Shown here: in pieces, positions 27,501-40,434 of the stretch
Layout of the letters: each line of letters begins with the position of its first letter
Position numbering within the stretch: position 1 is the stretch's first letter
DNA from: Terana coerulea
Lineage: Eukaryota; Basidiomycota; Agaricomycetes; Polyporales; Phanerochaetaceae
Direction: 5' to 3'
Length of the DNA: 64,000 nt
Assembly: GCA_024811115.1 (NCBI GenBank)
Contig: JAKOGH010000721.1
Location: forward strand, 682,001-746,000
Made by a program: the position numbers and the translations under genes
Notes under the pieces: generated by a model
Told to the model about the DNA's origin: nothing
Databases searched by the model: none
Seen by the model: only the letters and a program-made list of their open reading frames with translations

Positions 27501-29490
27501 GACGCAACATCGTGGGACACCTGAGCTGCCTGACGAAGACCCTGGCAGTCCTTCGAACTTCGATCTCGTGGCGCACCTCAAGTTCCTCCGCAATCATATT
27601 GACAAGACTGCTCTGTAAGTTCCTGAGATTTCTAGCATTATGTCTTGCGTCTTGACCTTTCGCGAAGGCGTGTCGGTTTTTCAGAGACAGAACAACCTAT
27701 CGCAACCATACTGCCTTCGATCGCTAGTGCTGTAGCTGACCGTTTCGAAGTGACTGAGCCTCAGCCTTCTACGACGCCTTCGTGGGATTTTCTATGGACT
27801 GGAAATGCCGAGGAACGTCGCGAAAAGGATTTCTCCCATCAGAGTTTCGTTGTCAATGGCAATGAACTACCGTACTCGAAAGAGTATCCTTCCGACGATA
27901 TGTATGTGGCCAGTGCGGCATTGAAGGTGTGTACCTAGGTGACTATTCGTGATACACTTGCCACCTAATGCGTGGCACAGATGACTATGGGGACCCCTAA
28001 TGATATCTACGATGCAGATAGCGGCTCCAGGCTTCTGAATAGTGTTGGTAGTGTGGCCGTTGAGGCCGTACTGCCGGATCTACAAGAACGCGAGGTCATT
28101 TCGAAACTTGTACGCGATCCGAAGAGGTCAAAACCGGGCAGGACTATGAAAATATCTGAGCGGTATGTCCAATAAAGCTGTATCCTTACTATTTGCCAAC
28201 CAAGATCTCCAGCAACCAGAGTCTCTTAGGTGGACATATGGCCAGTGAGACATTCCAAGACGCGGCGGCACTGGAGGAAGCTCTTTCCCAACAAGAGGGC
28301 ACGCCCTGGAGAGAATGGCCGGTGTTAGCTAGTGACGGAGACATCGCAGCCCTCGCTGAACTCGTCTCGGACGGCCAGGCAAGAATATCTCTCAAACTCT
28401 AGCCTCGATATGCGTAGCTAATTTGCCCTCGATAGGTCGACTTTAAGATTGACACTTCGCATGCGCAGTCCGTCCGTACTGAGTTAGATTGGAATAGCAA
28501 GAAGGCCGGTAGGTGCCACGCATGAGAGGACTGGGACTGATTACTTACCCTCGCGATAGACGATGATGATATCGAGACAGCCATCCATGTCCGCGTCAAC
28601 AAAGCTATCTCGTTGGATGCAAATCCGTTACGGTCTGCCGACTCGATCATGGCCGCCCAGTCGGAAGGATCGATAATGCCTGCGGGGATTCTTACCGAGG
28701 CAGACCATGGCAAGACTGCAGACGGCGAACAAGCATGCTGCGCAAGGTCATCCGCCGGAGTCGTGGACTGTGTGGCGTGTCTGTCGGATGCTACCAAAAC
28801 GCTGTTAGACGCATCAAGTCCTGAGGACGCCGCTATCATCGATGGACTGTTGAATCGCTTGGCGGATGTGGGCCCCGAAGGCGTACCGAAAGACGAAATT
28901 TGCGTGAGTTTATTCCAACGCTCTCTGCGGGAGCTATATGTTATCCTCCAGAACACGCTGCCGCAAATCGACGTAGACGCCCTCGCCGCGCAAGTCGCGC
29001 TCGCCACGAATGCCACCGTGCCATTAGCATTCTGGACTGGCTATAAGCAGGTCTACCTCGTCTCTTCACAGTATGCCGGCGCATGGGCCCCAGTTGTCGA
29101 GCAGGACGATCACAAATGCGTCCGAGTATTCCCGCGGCGCTGGCTGGACATCACAGGAAGAGTCATGTCGGAGGTTTGGAACGCGGCTTGCAGGGCTGTG
29201 ATGGGCATCGTTCTGTTCCACCCTGGGATTTCGCAGGTGGGTTGATAAACATCCCGAAGTGCGAATTGCTCTGAACCGTTCGTTCCCAGGCGGAGATCCG
29301 CGCGCGACTCGAGGTCGTGTACGATCGACAGGAGGTTCACGACGTTCTGGTGTATCTGTTGGTTGAGGGCTCGTTGCAGCGAATTGCAACCTCCGCGGAG
29401 ACGTGGTGCCTCGATGGCCCTCCCGGCAATGCTGAAGAGCGCTTCATATTCTGGCGAGTCAACGACAAAAGGCGTTGGTACCAACTGTGA
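21548..29490 (+). CDS. TFIIIC large subunit, B-box-binding (Tfc3/GTF3C1 type)
   Basis: This very long multi-exon gene (protein on the order of 2,300 residues) encodes the TFIIIC subunit that recognises the B box of tRNA genes for RNA polymerase III. The start MDELLHHCFRELAFEGDLG and the B-block winged-helix LTPTVYTALQLISRGRENG, CHYLVNQLISLDHIVQRDR are typical. Further winged-helix parts (GFANPSKTERRFFQTRI) precede a basic AT-hook array at 23.6-24.6 kb. The C-terminal half includes RFQWTHEYDELARDASVI and ends KRRWYQL with TGA at 29488-29490. About 15 introns are seen; one is GC-AG (28379-28435). Eight one-base indels break the frame, near 21948-21951, 22614, 23182, 23825, 23938, 24366, 26400 and 26590. 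At 24366 the neighbouring repeat unit (GCTTCTGT at about 24200) shows directly that one T is extra. Confidence 0.88.
21679..21689 (+). promoter_or_regulatory. Perfect Pol III B-box consensus inside intron 1 of the TFIIIC gene
   Basis: The sequence GGTTCGAATCC matches the B-box consensus GGTTCGANTCC exactly. It lies in the first intron (about 21603-21761) of the gene for the B-box-binding subunit itself. No tRNA can be folded around it: the acceptor and T stems do not pair, and no A box or T4 terminator is in place. It may be an isolated TFIIIC site or a chance match. Confidence 0.5.
23640..24600 (+). repeat. Array of AT-hook modules (RGRPRKHPLPE) in the TFIIIC subunit
   Basis: Six near-identical KKRGRPRKHPLPE-like modules occur at about 23645, 23725, 23830, 24020, 24220 and 24390, followed by two weaker ones (RRGRPPKQ near 24515 and RRGRSAKQ near 24575). 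RGRP is the minor-groove-binding core of AT hooks. The acidic spacers also repeat (TPVTRA.E.QDPS.SATE), so the array grew by duplication of a module of roughly 60-180 bp. The DNA repeat identifies one frameshift within the array as an inserted T. Confidence 0.8.
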
Positions 29491-29683
29491 TCCTTGCTGG
29501 CACCGAGACTTTGGGACAAATGGTAGTTTCGTGTGAGAACCTCCTGTAGCTTTGTAGCCCGTAACCGCGATTCAGTGTACATTGTATCCTTATCTTTACA
29601 AGTGCAACGTAGTGCCTCTATAGTATCCTACCGCAGCTTGAAGGGAATGAAGGGGGTTGGACGTGCACGCAACCTAGTTAAGC

Positions 29684-30976
29684 TTAAGCCCGACCAAGAG
29701 TCGCGATCGTGTGCTCTGTGTCACGTTGGATCCATCTGCCATCCTCCGCGTTCTTCAACACTCCCGGGGCTCCCGCGGCAGCGTCACCGGTGTAATTATT
29801 CGCTCTCATCCAGCTCTCCAGGGTATGGCCGTTCGGGTTGACCTTCCTGATCCACTCCATATCCCTGGTAACGATGTTATCCCTCCACATATTCCACCAC
29901 CCGGTGAAGTTCTCCTTGAAGGTCAGGCCTTTGCTGGGACCGTGCTCCTTCACGAGCGGAGCGTCAGCGTTCTTGAAGTGCCGGAACCACTCGTCGAAGG
30001 TCTGATATACTGCGACGGCCTTCTTCCCGGTAACTTTAGTGAATGTCGAGACGAGGTAGTCCCATCCGACCATTTCGGAGGCTACCTCGAGGTCTTGTGC
30101 AGAGGTGAGCTCCCGGTTGTCGAAGGTGTAGCGAGCAAAGAAGCCAACGTCCGAGAGCGCAATCATCGGGACGTGTCCGGTTCGGGAGATCGGAGTGGCG
30201 AAGATGTAGGTGCCATCGGAGCGACGGGTAAGAGGTCCAAACATGAACTAATGGACGAAGCCTTCCATCAGCGCATACTCAGTGTTACTCACATGCCAGG
30301 AAAGGACGCACAAAATTCAGCATGTCCATATAGGGCCCGGTGGTAACAGCGCTCCAAGACAATTCATCATCACTGACAACGGAGGGTTGAGCCTTCAGCC
30401 ACTCAGCGACGCGACCCTTCCCGTCGTAATGTTCCGCCCTATATTTTGGATCATATCCGCTTTTCTGTTATTTGCGTTGTCAGCAGTACGAATCACAGCT
30501 AAACAGCGCGGTGCATAGCATACCTTATAACCGTAGTCGAGGCTGCTCCAGACATAGTGGCGCACAGTCTTGACTTGCTTTGCCAACTCGAAGATGCGTA
30601 TGCCCAAAAGATCTCCCTCTCCTCCCCGAAGGCGCCTGTGTCCGTGTTCACCCATGCGCCGTACACGCCCTGAAGAGCAGCAAGGACGGTAGGCAGATCA
30701 GTGTAGGACCCTATATATCAATAAAAGACCATGTGAGGTTGGTACGTTAACGCGTCATAAAACTGAGCTAAACTAGCCTTCGAAGAGCTCGACACCCTTA
30801 GCAGCTAGCTCTTGAGCACGCTTTCCCTGTATGTTCCTCGTCAATGCACGGATGGCATATGGTGAGGGGAATCCGTCCTTGGAAGGAGCAAGGAGGCCGT
30901 CGATGACAGCAATGCCTTGGGCACCGGTCGCGCCAATGACGAGGATGAGCTTCTTAGCGGTGGCTGCAGAAGACAT
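29684..30976 (-). CDS. NmrA-like NAD(P)-binding protein
   Basis: The N-terminus MSSAATAKKLILVIGATGAQ contains the GxxGxxG dinucleotide-binding motif of the NmrA-like atypical short-chain dehydrogenases. It continues with YTDLPTVLAALQGVYGAWVNT, AKQVKTVRHYVWSSLDYG, AVTTGPYMDMLN and TYIFATPISRTGHVPMIAL. NmrA-like proteins act as NAD(P)-sensing regulators or isoflavone-reductase-like enzymes; which applies here cannot be told. The gene ends convergently 194 bp from the TFIIIC subunit. The first intron (30711-30777) appears to be GC-AG. One T (coding strand) is missing near 30606-30609, since EEREIF and LGIRIFELAKQ are in different frames. Confidence 0.85.
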
Positions 30977-31692
30977 GATTAACGTGTACGATGCCACACC
31001 AGAGACTGTAGCGGCAATAGTATTTATCTGGCTCACCTGGGATCTCACTAAGACAAAGCGGGTAGAGCACACTGACTTAAGCCTGTGTAGCCCCAGAATC
31101 TGGTCCGACCCCGACTCCCGAGATTGATTTTAAAGCATCGTCGGTGAGAACTAGAGTTGTTTGGTGCGCCCATGAGGTTGTATATGATGCCAGTGGTTGT
31201 GCGAGAAACTTGCAGACGTCGGTGTGGCCGCTTGCAATTCGTCTCCAGGCCAGGGAGCCCTTGAGGTTGTGCAAGGCGTCGTTTGAGGTTAATCTGGGTT
31301 AAACTGGATTGTCAATGTTATACATGAGCGCCTATCGCTAAAGATACCGAGGATGCCTTAATCTTATCAGCATATAGCCTAATTTGGCGCGGTACACTGA
31401 TGGAGTTCATCGATGTACTCCCCCAAACTTTCTATCCATGGCCATGTAACTCACCCACTTTCGCTTCACAACAATACAAAATGATCTACGCAGCCTGGAT
31501 CTTGCACGCTGAAAGATAGCTATGTCAGAAATAGGGACTTTGCAAGTCAGTTCCTGCAACCCCAAAACGAAACATACTTACTGTACTTAGTATTATAGTA
31601 CGTGGTTTTACTTCATGCCTCACATCAGGCATGTGCAAATGTTTGTTTTTAATTTTGTTTGTTTGTTTAATAGTATGCCATAACAAAGTTGT
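30977..31692. other. Intergenic DNA, AT-rich, nothing recognised
   Basis: The region upstream of the NmrA-like gene and downstream of the kinase gene is AT-rich, with T-rich and GTTT runs near 31620-31675 that may be the kinase 3' end. No gene or mobile element was recognised. Confidence 0.5.
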
Positions 31693-33091
31693 CTACTCGA
31701 TGACGATATGTCTAACGGTCACGTAGAGCGGCTTCACTTCGCCATGGCCTTGGGGGGTTTCAACCACCCTCAGGCTCTGGGCCACATACTGACATTCACC
31801 AAATGCAGCGCACTGGAGTTGGAACTCAGGGATCTCTATGTCGAAGTCCGCGTCCTGCGCATCGAATGATGGCGTCGCAAGCCCTTCGCCCTCGGGATCG
31901 CTGTCGCCAGCTGGACCAGCTGAGCTCGCCTCTGAGTCGTCCGACGCCTCGGTGCTCGTCAGAGGCGCAGCCCCCGATGCAGTGTCTTGTATTTGCACGA
32001 CCGGCGTGCGTGGAGCGGCGGCGGCGACCTCCGCCTTGGCGATAGCAGCGAGGGCGCCACTGGGCACGCGCAGACCGATGTACTCAGCAGCGGCCCGCAC
32101 GTCGTCTCCGCCGCTCGCGATCTCGGCGTCCGACATGAAGAAGGTGTCGAGCTCGAGGATGGCCTTGCGCAGCGCGGGGATGGATATGCGCTCGGTGGGG
32201 TCGTACGCGAAGATGCGGAGGAAGAGGTCGTTGGCGGCCTCCGAGATGAGGAGCATCTCCGCGGAGGTAGTTAGGGTTCATGAGGAATTCGCAGAAGCAC
32301 TCGTCGGAGGTGAGTGCTTTGCCCCAGGGACTGCGAACGGAGATCATGTTGATGAGGATGATGCCGAGAGCCCAGACGTCGTTGGCGCGGTTGGAGTATG
32401 GCACGCGATTTGTCTCCTGGCCAATACATTCTGTAGGAAGGGGCAATTAGGAGTCGGCCCGAATTGTGATAGGGGTTCAATGAAATGTTTACCTGGGCTC
32501 ATGAAATAGGAGGTACCACAGCCGAATGACTCACTGACTAGGTTGCTGGTAGCAAGTCCGAAGTCAGAGAGGTAGATCTGGGTGCCGTCCTCGTTGGTGA
32601 GGATGTTCTCGGGCTTCAGGTCCCGATGATGTATACGCTTGCTATGGCAAGCTTGGACGGCGTCCAGGATCTGCAGGAAGACCGACTTCGCGAGGTCGTC
32701 CTTCCTGAAGTACAGCCTTTCATCGACGACCTTCCCCACATATCGCCACCAGGGCAATAGTCCAGGACGATGTAGACGTAATCGTCGCTCTCAAATGCTT
32801 CGTGCATCCGGACAATGTTGGGGTGGTCCGACATCGTGCCGTGGAAGAGACTTCGCGTCTCACGCGCTGGGCTGCGCTGGAGCTCAGGCCCTCCTTGCTG
32901 AGGATCTTGATGGCGACCGTGGGCAAGGTCGCTGACGTGGTGCTGGATGAGGAGGAGGGACCCATGGAATGGACGATGGCGCTGTAGACAACACCATACG
33001 TTCCAGAGCCCAGCAGGCGAACGAGCTCGTAGAGCTGGTCGTCGCCGACGATAGCACCAGCGAAATTAGGCATGGTAGGGTTGGCAGACAT
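31693..33091 (-). CDS. Ser/Thr protein kinase, Ran1/Ksp1-like
   Basis: The kinase domain opens with LVRLLGSGTYGVVYSA (glycine loop, about 33000-33040) and has AIKIL (catalytic lysine), HHRDLKPENIL (about 32600-32640), the DFG of LSDFGLAT (about 32555), GTSYFMSPE and DVWALGIILINMISVRSPW. This arrangement matches the fungal Ran1/Pat1, Ksp1 and Sks1 group, linked to nutrient and meiotic control. A long acidic tail follows and ends YVTVRHIVIE with TAG at 31693-31695. One intron is clear near 32430-32492. Three one-base indels are inferred: a loss near 32848, a loss in the C run at 32734-32737 (DMWGKVVDERLYF resumes) and a gain near 32260 (YLREMLLISEAAND resumes). Precise substrate and pathway are unknown. 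Confidence 0.85.
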
Positions 33092-33226
33092 GGTGATGGT
33101 TGGTTGTTGACAGAAGGATGAGTAGTGGTAGTTGGTTGCGAGAAGCAGGAAGTCAAGTGAGACCAGCACACTTGATGAGAAATGAGTGAAGTGAAGGATT
33201 TGTGGGCATTCCTGGACCTATGCGCA

Positions 33227-33238
33227 GGTATATATACC
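33227..33238 (-). promoter_or_regulatory. TATA-like box upstream of the Ran1-like kinase
   Basis: The palindromic GGTATATATACC lies about 137 bp upstream of the kinase start codon, at a plausible distance for a core promoter with a leader of roughly 100 nt. It is the clearest TATA element next to a conserved gene in the window. Confidence 0.5.
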
Positions 33239-33881
33239 TTTAGGGAATAGCGGAAACAAACCTGCGGCAGCAACAGTCACGGAACCAAAAGATGTCGATC
33301 CTAGGGCGGATGTGTATAGGAGCGGATGCGAAACAGTGACCACTTGGATCGGGCCCGATCCAGATGGACGGTTTGCATCCGCTCACATGACTAATTCTTG
33401 CAACACGGTGCAAAAACAACATTTGTTGCAAGTACAGATGTAATCAAAGTCAAACGTTGTAGGTGTGCGCATTCTCTGTGGGTGGACAGTGGACACGTAA
33501 CACGCAGATGGGAGGATGAGCCAAGCTGCTAAAGCGCCAACGCTTTAGGCCTTGTGGCGTCCACATGGTGCGCACGTGGCAAGCGCCGGAGCCGCCGCTG
33601 TCTCGCTGGCGCACTTCAATTTTGAATTAATCTCCAACACATTCTTCAGCTCCTACCACGGCGTTGTTATGACCTTCTCTGCCACTGAGTAACCGATACT
33701 ATACAGTGACAACCAGCGTTATTTTCATGGAATTTGTTTCTCCCCTCAACCCGCAAGCCATATTGAGCTTCAGTCAAACTTCATCGACGTTTTTACTGGA
33801 ATAGCAGTCACGCCGCATAAGCGACCTGCTGTGAATGTTCCACCCCACGCCTCGCGTACGGCATGAAGTAAAATAACAGCA
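33239..33881. other. Intergenic DNA between kinase and RIC1, nothing recognised
   Basis: Apart from the upstream promoter of the kinase, no gene, repeat or RNA was recognised. Confidence 0.5.
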
Positions 33882-36800
33882 CTACTCCCCGCTAGTAAGG
33901 GCATTTCCATTCTCCACTTCGAGGATGCCTGTCTGAACGACTGCAGTACGTAGTGCAGCGCCCGAATCGTCGATAGACCGCAAGAATCGCAATATGTCGC
34001 GACACAGTGACCACTCCTTAGCCTCCATCGCCGTCCGAAGCAGACGAACAGCGTGGTCCTGGCTGTCATCCAGTTGTTCCAGCGTATGGAGCACCAGCAA
34101 GTAGGACGCAGCGGTCTTCAAGCGACCGGTGTCCAGACACGTCTGCGAGGCGTCATTGACTCGCTATACTGATATCAGAAGGGACGGCGTACCTCAAACA
34201 GTGCCTTTGGGCTCCCCACCACGTCAAACAGCCGCGGCCACCTCGTAACCTCGATCTTGCGGGCGCACCCTACCACGACGTCTAGCGAGACGTCGAAGTA
34301 GTCGAGGAAGGCAATAGTCCGTTCCAGGACGCTTTCCTCCTCCTCCCCGTCACTCAGACTCGCACGCTGTTCTGAGCGGTCCTCTTCAACAACGCTGTGC
34401 AGAAGAATCTCGAGTGCGTGCGCGAAGAACACGAGGTGCTGGTAGTGCAGAGCGAATGCTACAGCCTCGCGGAGCTGGTCGCTTTCGAGGTGGTGCCGGA
34501 GGATGTGATGCAAGAAGAGATGGGTCTAGTCTGGCTTCAGCAGAGTAATGAGCGAGAGATTCAGCTAGTGACCACGTACGCTTGTGACATGACGGAACAT
34601 GACAAAGGGAAGGTTCGACCTTGTTGCCACTTCATGCTCGACCCCAATGACAATACCCTTGTCCATTAGGACCGCTAGAAACCTGTTAATACAGTTACGG
34701 CGCATACATGCATTATGGAAACGCACACAGAGGGTAGAAATCGAGAGACACGCTAACGCTTTCCTTGACGCTCTCGACCCTGCTGTCGTCAAGATCCGGA
34801 GAGGGATGCGTGGGCTCGATAGCCAAAGCGTTCAGCCATACGCGAATGCTCTTCCATCGTAACCCCAGAGGGAATTCTCCAGTGAGCCTATCCCTCGCAA
34901 GTGGATCCAGCAGAATTCAATTCGGTCGGCCAAAATCTGCATGTCATAGGTAACTTCTTCCTCAGCAGACTAAAGACATACACATTAGGGCTGGGACTGT
35001 TTAGGATAAAGGGGTGAGGTGTACCTTGCGAGGTCTGAGCAACACCAACCTTCCTCCGACAATCATGAGCACGGTGGCAACAGAGAGGTCCTCCATGGGG
35101 TCTCCAAGGTCTGATAAAGTGAGATATAAACGCATGTTCCACACGCAGCTGACTATCATACATACTCTTCTGGGCACTGGGTATCATCCAACTCAGAACT
35201 CGGACAGCACTCGGCGCGGCGATGACGCCTTCAAAGCTGATACTTCCACATAGGTGTAGCTTGATAGCGTCTTCGGTGGGGATAATCAAGTAGTGGTATA
35301 GCGTGTTGTCGGCAGTGTACACCAGCAACGAGTTATCGACGAGCGAGAGAATCACAACGGGCGACGACAGCACCTCCCGATGCAGAGCATTTTGGTTGCT
35401 CAACTCGAGATCTCGCGAGTACAGGCGAATCTACAGACGATGGTCAATGAATGCCGGGAGTTGTACAGAGAGATGTACCTGGTACGTTCTTGAGGAAAGC
35501 TCCACCGCCGCGATGAGTACATGGTGGAACCAGAGCAGTCCGCCTCGGACGGTGAACGCCTGCTCTTGTATCTCGTCCGCAAACATCTTCCATCGCCCTG
35601 ATGTTGAGCTGTAATGCACCAGTCCGCGCCGCCCTGCAATAGCGATCAATCGTCCGTCGGAGCTCAGCGCTGAGTAGCGTATGGGCCAGTTCGGCGGCTA
35701 AGTATGCTTGCGGGACCTGCGACCATATATTTATGTGAATGCACGAAGAAGGCACAAAATGCGCACCTTGATTCGCTGCCAAACGTCTGATTCGGGATTG
35801 ATAACACTCATGTCTGGTTGATCTGCCCCGCGGTAGACCAAGACGCGATCGTCCATTTGGAGGAACGCATACTGCGTATTGTCCTGGAACGAGGTCTTAG
35901 TGCGTTCTGCGAAGTCGTCGAGAACGAACATACCGGGGAATGCTGCGCTGTAGTGGCACTCTTCGCAAATGGCAGGACAAATAGCTGCCCGTCCGGTTCT
36001 GTCATGAAAGTCAGATGGGTGGTGCGTCTCGCGTGTCATACTCACTATTCGGAGTGGACTGCGCCAGAACGACCAATTCGAAGTTCCCAGGGCCCCAGAA
36101 CTTGCACTCCTCTCAGGGATGACTGCGACACCAACACAACATATCACGCTCACAAGACTCCGCACTCCATACATGAAGGCATCCTGGAACCTGAAAACAG
36201 CCACAAATGTTTCAATGTCGCCAGTCTCACATCACCAACCGTACTTACCTTTCTTCATCCACTTCATATTCAACGCCAAATGCCCACGCGAGGCATCTTC
36301 CTCCTACGCTCCAGATGGCCCAGCCGCCCTCCCATCCAACCGCCAGGACATACCCATCCGAGCTCCATTCCATCGAAATTACAGCACCAGTCTTCTTATT
36401 ATACATGTTGGGTATTTGCAGCGCCTGCGCTGGTGGGGACACGCCCTCTTGTGAGGGAAGATTCACGAGCTCTACCGCCCCCCTGGGGCAACTTCAGCGA
36501 CATCTTAAAACATATGGCAGCGCACGTACCCATGCATGCCCACTGACACAACGGAGAACTTGGTATTGATCGCCACCGCCACCGCCCGCCGCGGTTCGTC
36601 GTAGTGATATTGGTCCGCGTCTGGGTCGTCCGGGCGTACCATGCGTCGCTTCTGCACCCACTTTGGCGGCTCAACGTCGTGTATGCACGAGCCCTGCCAC
36701 ACCGTGCCAATGTCTGAGCCCGCACTTTCTTCGGAGAGGCTCCGAAGATGGCCGTGCCGTTCATGTTCGTGTGCGGGCGCCCGCAGGCTTGTGCCGTCGT

Positions 36801-37623
36801 ACAGCTGGACAAGGTAGGCGCGGCCGTCGGAGGTCAGCCAGGTCTCTATCCCTGACTGGCGCGGCGCAAGAATCTTGGTGACCGTGACGTTGTGGTCGAG
36901 CAGCCACGGGAGCTCGTATTCAGATTCGTGAAGGACCCAGGTGTCATAATAACTGTTCGGACGGTCTTCGTCGCTTCCGTTCTCGTTGCTGTGGTTTACG
37001 TTTGGCCAGGGAATGCGCTGCACAGATGGTGGGCATCTGGTGGAGAACATGATGTAGTCTTTTCGTGGAGACACGCTGAGCTCCCCGCTTGAGCACGCCG
37101 AGAGGAAGACGACGTAGCAGGACACGCACCTTAGCAGCTCGCCGTCTATCCGTACCACTCCTTCAAAATGCAGCGAGACTGACGGTATCGCCGCCGCCTC
37201 TCCAGGTCCAGGCTGAAAGGGCCGTCGCGAGCCCGGCGTAGCGGCCGCCGACTTATACGAGGTTTGCTCGGGGTGCGCCTGAACGGTGATGAGAACAAGG
37301 TACGACTGCGTCGTCTGAATGACGACCATCTGGCCGTCCGGGGCCCACTCCGCGCAGACATTCTCCCCGTGCTCGGCAAGCGACGTCGATGTGCGTGCGA
37401 GATGCGCGAGAACTGCCGACGGCTAGCTGGCATTAGAGCACGCCCACTCAGACGAAGCTGGGTGTCCACGCACTCGGAGTCGCCACACGGACAGGCTGTT
37501 GCGCGTGAGGGTGCAGAAGAGGGTCTTGCGCGGGCTCGCGGTCAGGCCGATGACATGTTCGGTTTCCAGAGGTAGGGGAGGTGCTGAGGAGAGTTGTCTG
37601 GCTGCAGAGGTTGGAAAGTACAT
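33882..37623 (-). CDS. RIC1: RIC1, subunit of the Ypt6/Rab6 guanine-nucleotide exchange factor
   Basis: RIC1 pairs with RGP1 as the exchange factor that activates the Golgi GTPase Ypt6/Rab6. The N-terminal WD40-like half begins MYFPTSAARQLSS at 37623 and shows HGENVCAEWAPDGQMVVI, ISMEWSSDGYVLAVGWEGG and NWPIRYSALSSDGRLIAIAG. The C-terminal Ric1 domain has LGDPMEDLSVATVLMIVGG, DRIEFCWIHL, MDKGIVIGVEHEV, THLFLHHILRHHLES and AVAFALHYQHLVFFAHALE, and ends VENGNALTSGE. At least a dozen introns of 45-60 nt are present. Three one-base indels are inferred: a gain in the C run near 36478-36483, a gain near 35691 (before NWPIRYS) and a loss near 34854 (WGYDG / KSIRVWLNAL). Assignment is firm; the splice map is approximate. 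Confidence 0.88.
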
Positions 37624-38028
37624 GACGGATGACCCTCGCAGTCAAGTATCGGGCGCCAGGTGCGGGACTGAGCCCGGCATGTTCCACAGAAATGATCAAG
37701 CGACGTATATGGGAACCTACAGCTTGGTGGCGCTAGTACACCATTAATGTTGAAAGTATTTAGAAGGTACGCGAGCCCTAAAGCGACTGAGGAGCTTCAA
37801 AACCTTCAACGTCGCTTTTATCGGCTTTGAGGTATGTTGTGAGACGAAGACAGATGTCAACATAATTAAAAGATCCAGGGTAATATTCATACATTTGAAG
37901 GATCAGGAAAGGTTGGTATACACTACTACTTCTGTGAGTGGGTAGGAACTTGGAGTACAAAAATCCATTTCACGAGCCTGGCACAGAAATTATGTCCTAA
38001 CATTTGAGGCACAGCCCTATGAATGCGG

Positions 38029-38765
<737 letters not shown>

Positions 38766-39202
38766 CAATCCCCACTCACCGAAGTTGTTGGTTCCATGGC
38801 CCGATACTTTTACCGACCTACTGTTTCTGTATCGAGGTGTTGGGTGGGAAACGCAGTTAGCATATAACCGTGAAATGGACCTGCACAGTATGTGAGAAAG
38901 CGCTCGTACAGTACCTCGATGTGACTATTAGCCTGAGTGTGATTGCACACGAGCAGTAAACATTCACGCGAGTGGTGAGTGAGCAATGTTCGACTGTGGA
39001 CTACAAATACAGGATTATGACGCGCGTGCGATTCAACTACACGAATGAGAGACCTTGCAAATGGGGAGCCTGTGAAAGCAAACGAAGTAAAGACTACACA
39101 TACACTGACGAGGATCACTGCAGCTTGCCGATATAATATACCCGACGTAGAAAGACTACGGATTAAACCCTTGTACTGTTCAGTTATGACTGGCTAAGGT
39201 GG

Positions 39203-39959
39203 CTAATCTTTCGGCGTGTTCCAGCCAGAAGAATACCGGTATGAGTCGAGGAAGGACGTGGTGGATCCGCCCAACGTCATTGGCTGCAGCCGTGCTTGCC
39301 GGAGCAGCCCAAGCACGAGAGAAACGCCTTCACGAGACTACGGCTGTAGTCAGAAGTTGTGACATATGCGAATGCATGGGTAGACGTACCCGCTGAATGT
39401 TGGCTTTGAAGCGTGCGAGAGTATGGTTCTCGATCTGCTTCGTTAAACCCCACCCAAAGTTCGACACGAACCGGGCCTCAGTTCGCTGAAGGGTTTTGCT
39501 GTACATGGCGACGTTGAATACCATAACACGAAACAGGACGGGCAACACGCACTTGTCGTCTGTCCGTTGGAGCGTCACATGCTCCTCCACCCGCATAACC
39601 TTGACATGGTCCAGGTTCTTCGTCGTACACCGCACCACGCCCTTCGCCGGGTCCACCTCGCTCTCCTCAATAATCCAACTCTCGGTTTTCGACATGATGC
39701 CCTGCGGTGCCCACTTGGGCAGCGACCCTTTCTTCAGGATAAGCCGGGTGGTGAGCAGGGTCCCTGGGGCGTGACCGTGCGGTCAATGACATCGCACGAG
39801 ACGACGTGCGATGCGTATGGGTTCGGGTACCGCAGGAAGAACGCGAGCGAGACAATGGACCAGGCATCGCTACAGGCGGCCGGTCAGCACCTCTGGGGAG
39901 ACGTGTGAGAGCCAAGCCAACACGCACTCGTACAAGAAGGACTGCGCGAAGAACTTCAT
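39203..39959 (-). CDS. UPS1-like PRELI/MSF1-domain lipid transfer protein
   Basis: Exons read MKFFAQSFLYDDAWSIVSLA then FFLRYPNPYASHVVSCDVID, the PRELI/MSF1 opening, followed by SLPKWAPQGIMSKTESWIIE, NLDHVKVMRVEEHVTLQRT, ARFVSNFGWGLTKQIE and GVSLVLGLLRQARLQPMTLG, ending with TAG at 39203-39205. Yeast Ups1 carries phosphatidic acid across the intermembrane space with Mdm35 for cardiolipin synthesis. Introns are near 39862-39921, 39527-39550 and 39342-39390. One base is missing near 39772-39774: the frame changes between DRTVTPQG and TLLTTRLILKKG. The truncated duplicate at 53.1 kb contains the extra base (GGGTTCCC versus GGGTCCC) and keeps the frame, which independently supports an error here. 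Confidence 0.88.
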
Positions 39960-40434
39960 AGCAGGCGACCCCGTTCGAGTTTTGGCGTTCCAGACAGGCC
40001 AATAAAAAGGAAAACAAAGTGCAGACGGTGCGGTTGGTGGGAAGGAGTGAAGTGGGAGCCGCAGAGGGTTCTGGTGGCTCTGAACCGTCCGCGCGGACTG
40101 GCTGTGGCACCTGGCGGGAGTGCGCTCCAAATCAGGCCGACGGCCGTTCCCGATCAAAACCTTCCAATGCAATCGACGTCAGCACGCGGCACGAGGGGCT
40201 AGACGCCGTCCCAGAACTGCCGCAGGCTTGCCCAGCTGACCCTGTCTTGTTCAGTCAGGGCCAGTCGTGAAGATGGCGCTTTGATACAACTGGGTCTAAA
40301 TGAATGCTGTACAACTCTGCCGAGCGATAACATAGCACGTGTTTTGCAAACATTACGAGCGAGCTCTATGATACACGGCAGCTATTAATCCACGTAGTAG
40401 CGAACAAGAAATAAAGATAACCGCGATAAATCCT
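39960..40434. other. Intergenic DNA between UPS1 and MBL gene copy A
   Basis: No gene was recognised. Only the part right of about 40325 is shared with the duplicate near 53.2 kb. Confidence 0.5.

Noticed and set aside
34985..34998. A 14-nt intron in RIC1
   Set aside because: Too short to be spliced; it is part of the ordinary intron just described.
34960..35000. A one-base loss in RIC1 before SAEEEVTYDMQ
   Set aside because: An ordinary intron (GTACAC...CTTTAG) joins RPRK to SAEEEV in frame, so no indel is needed.
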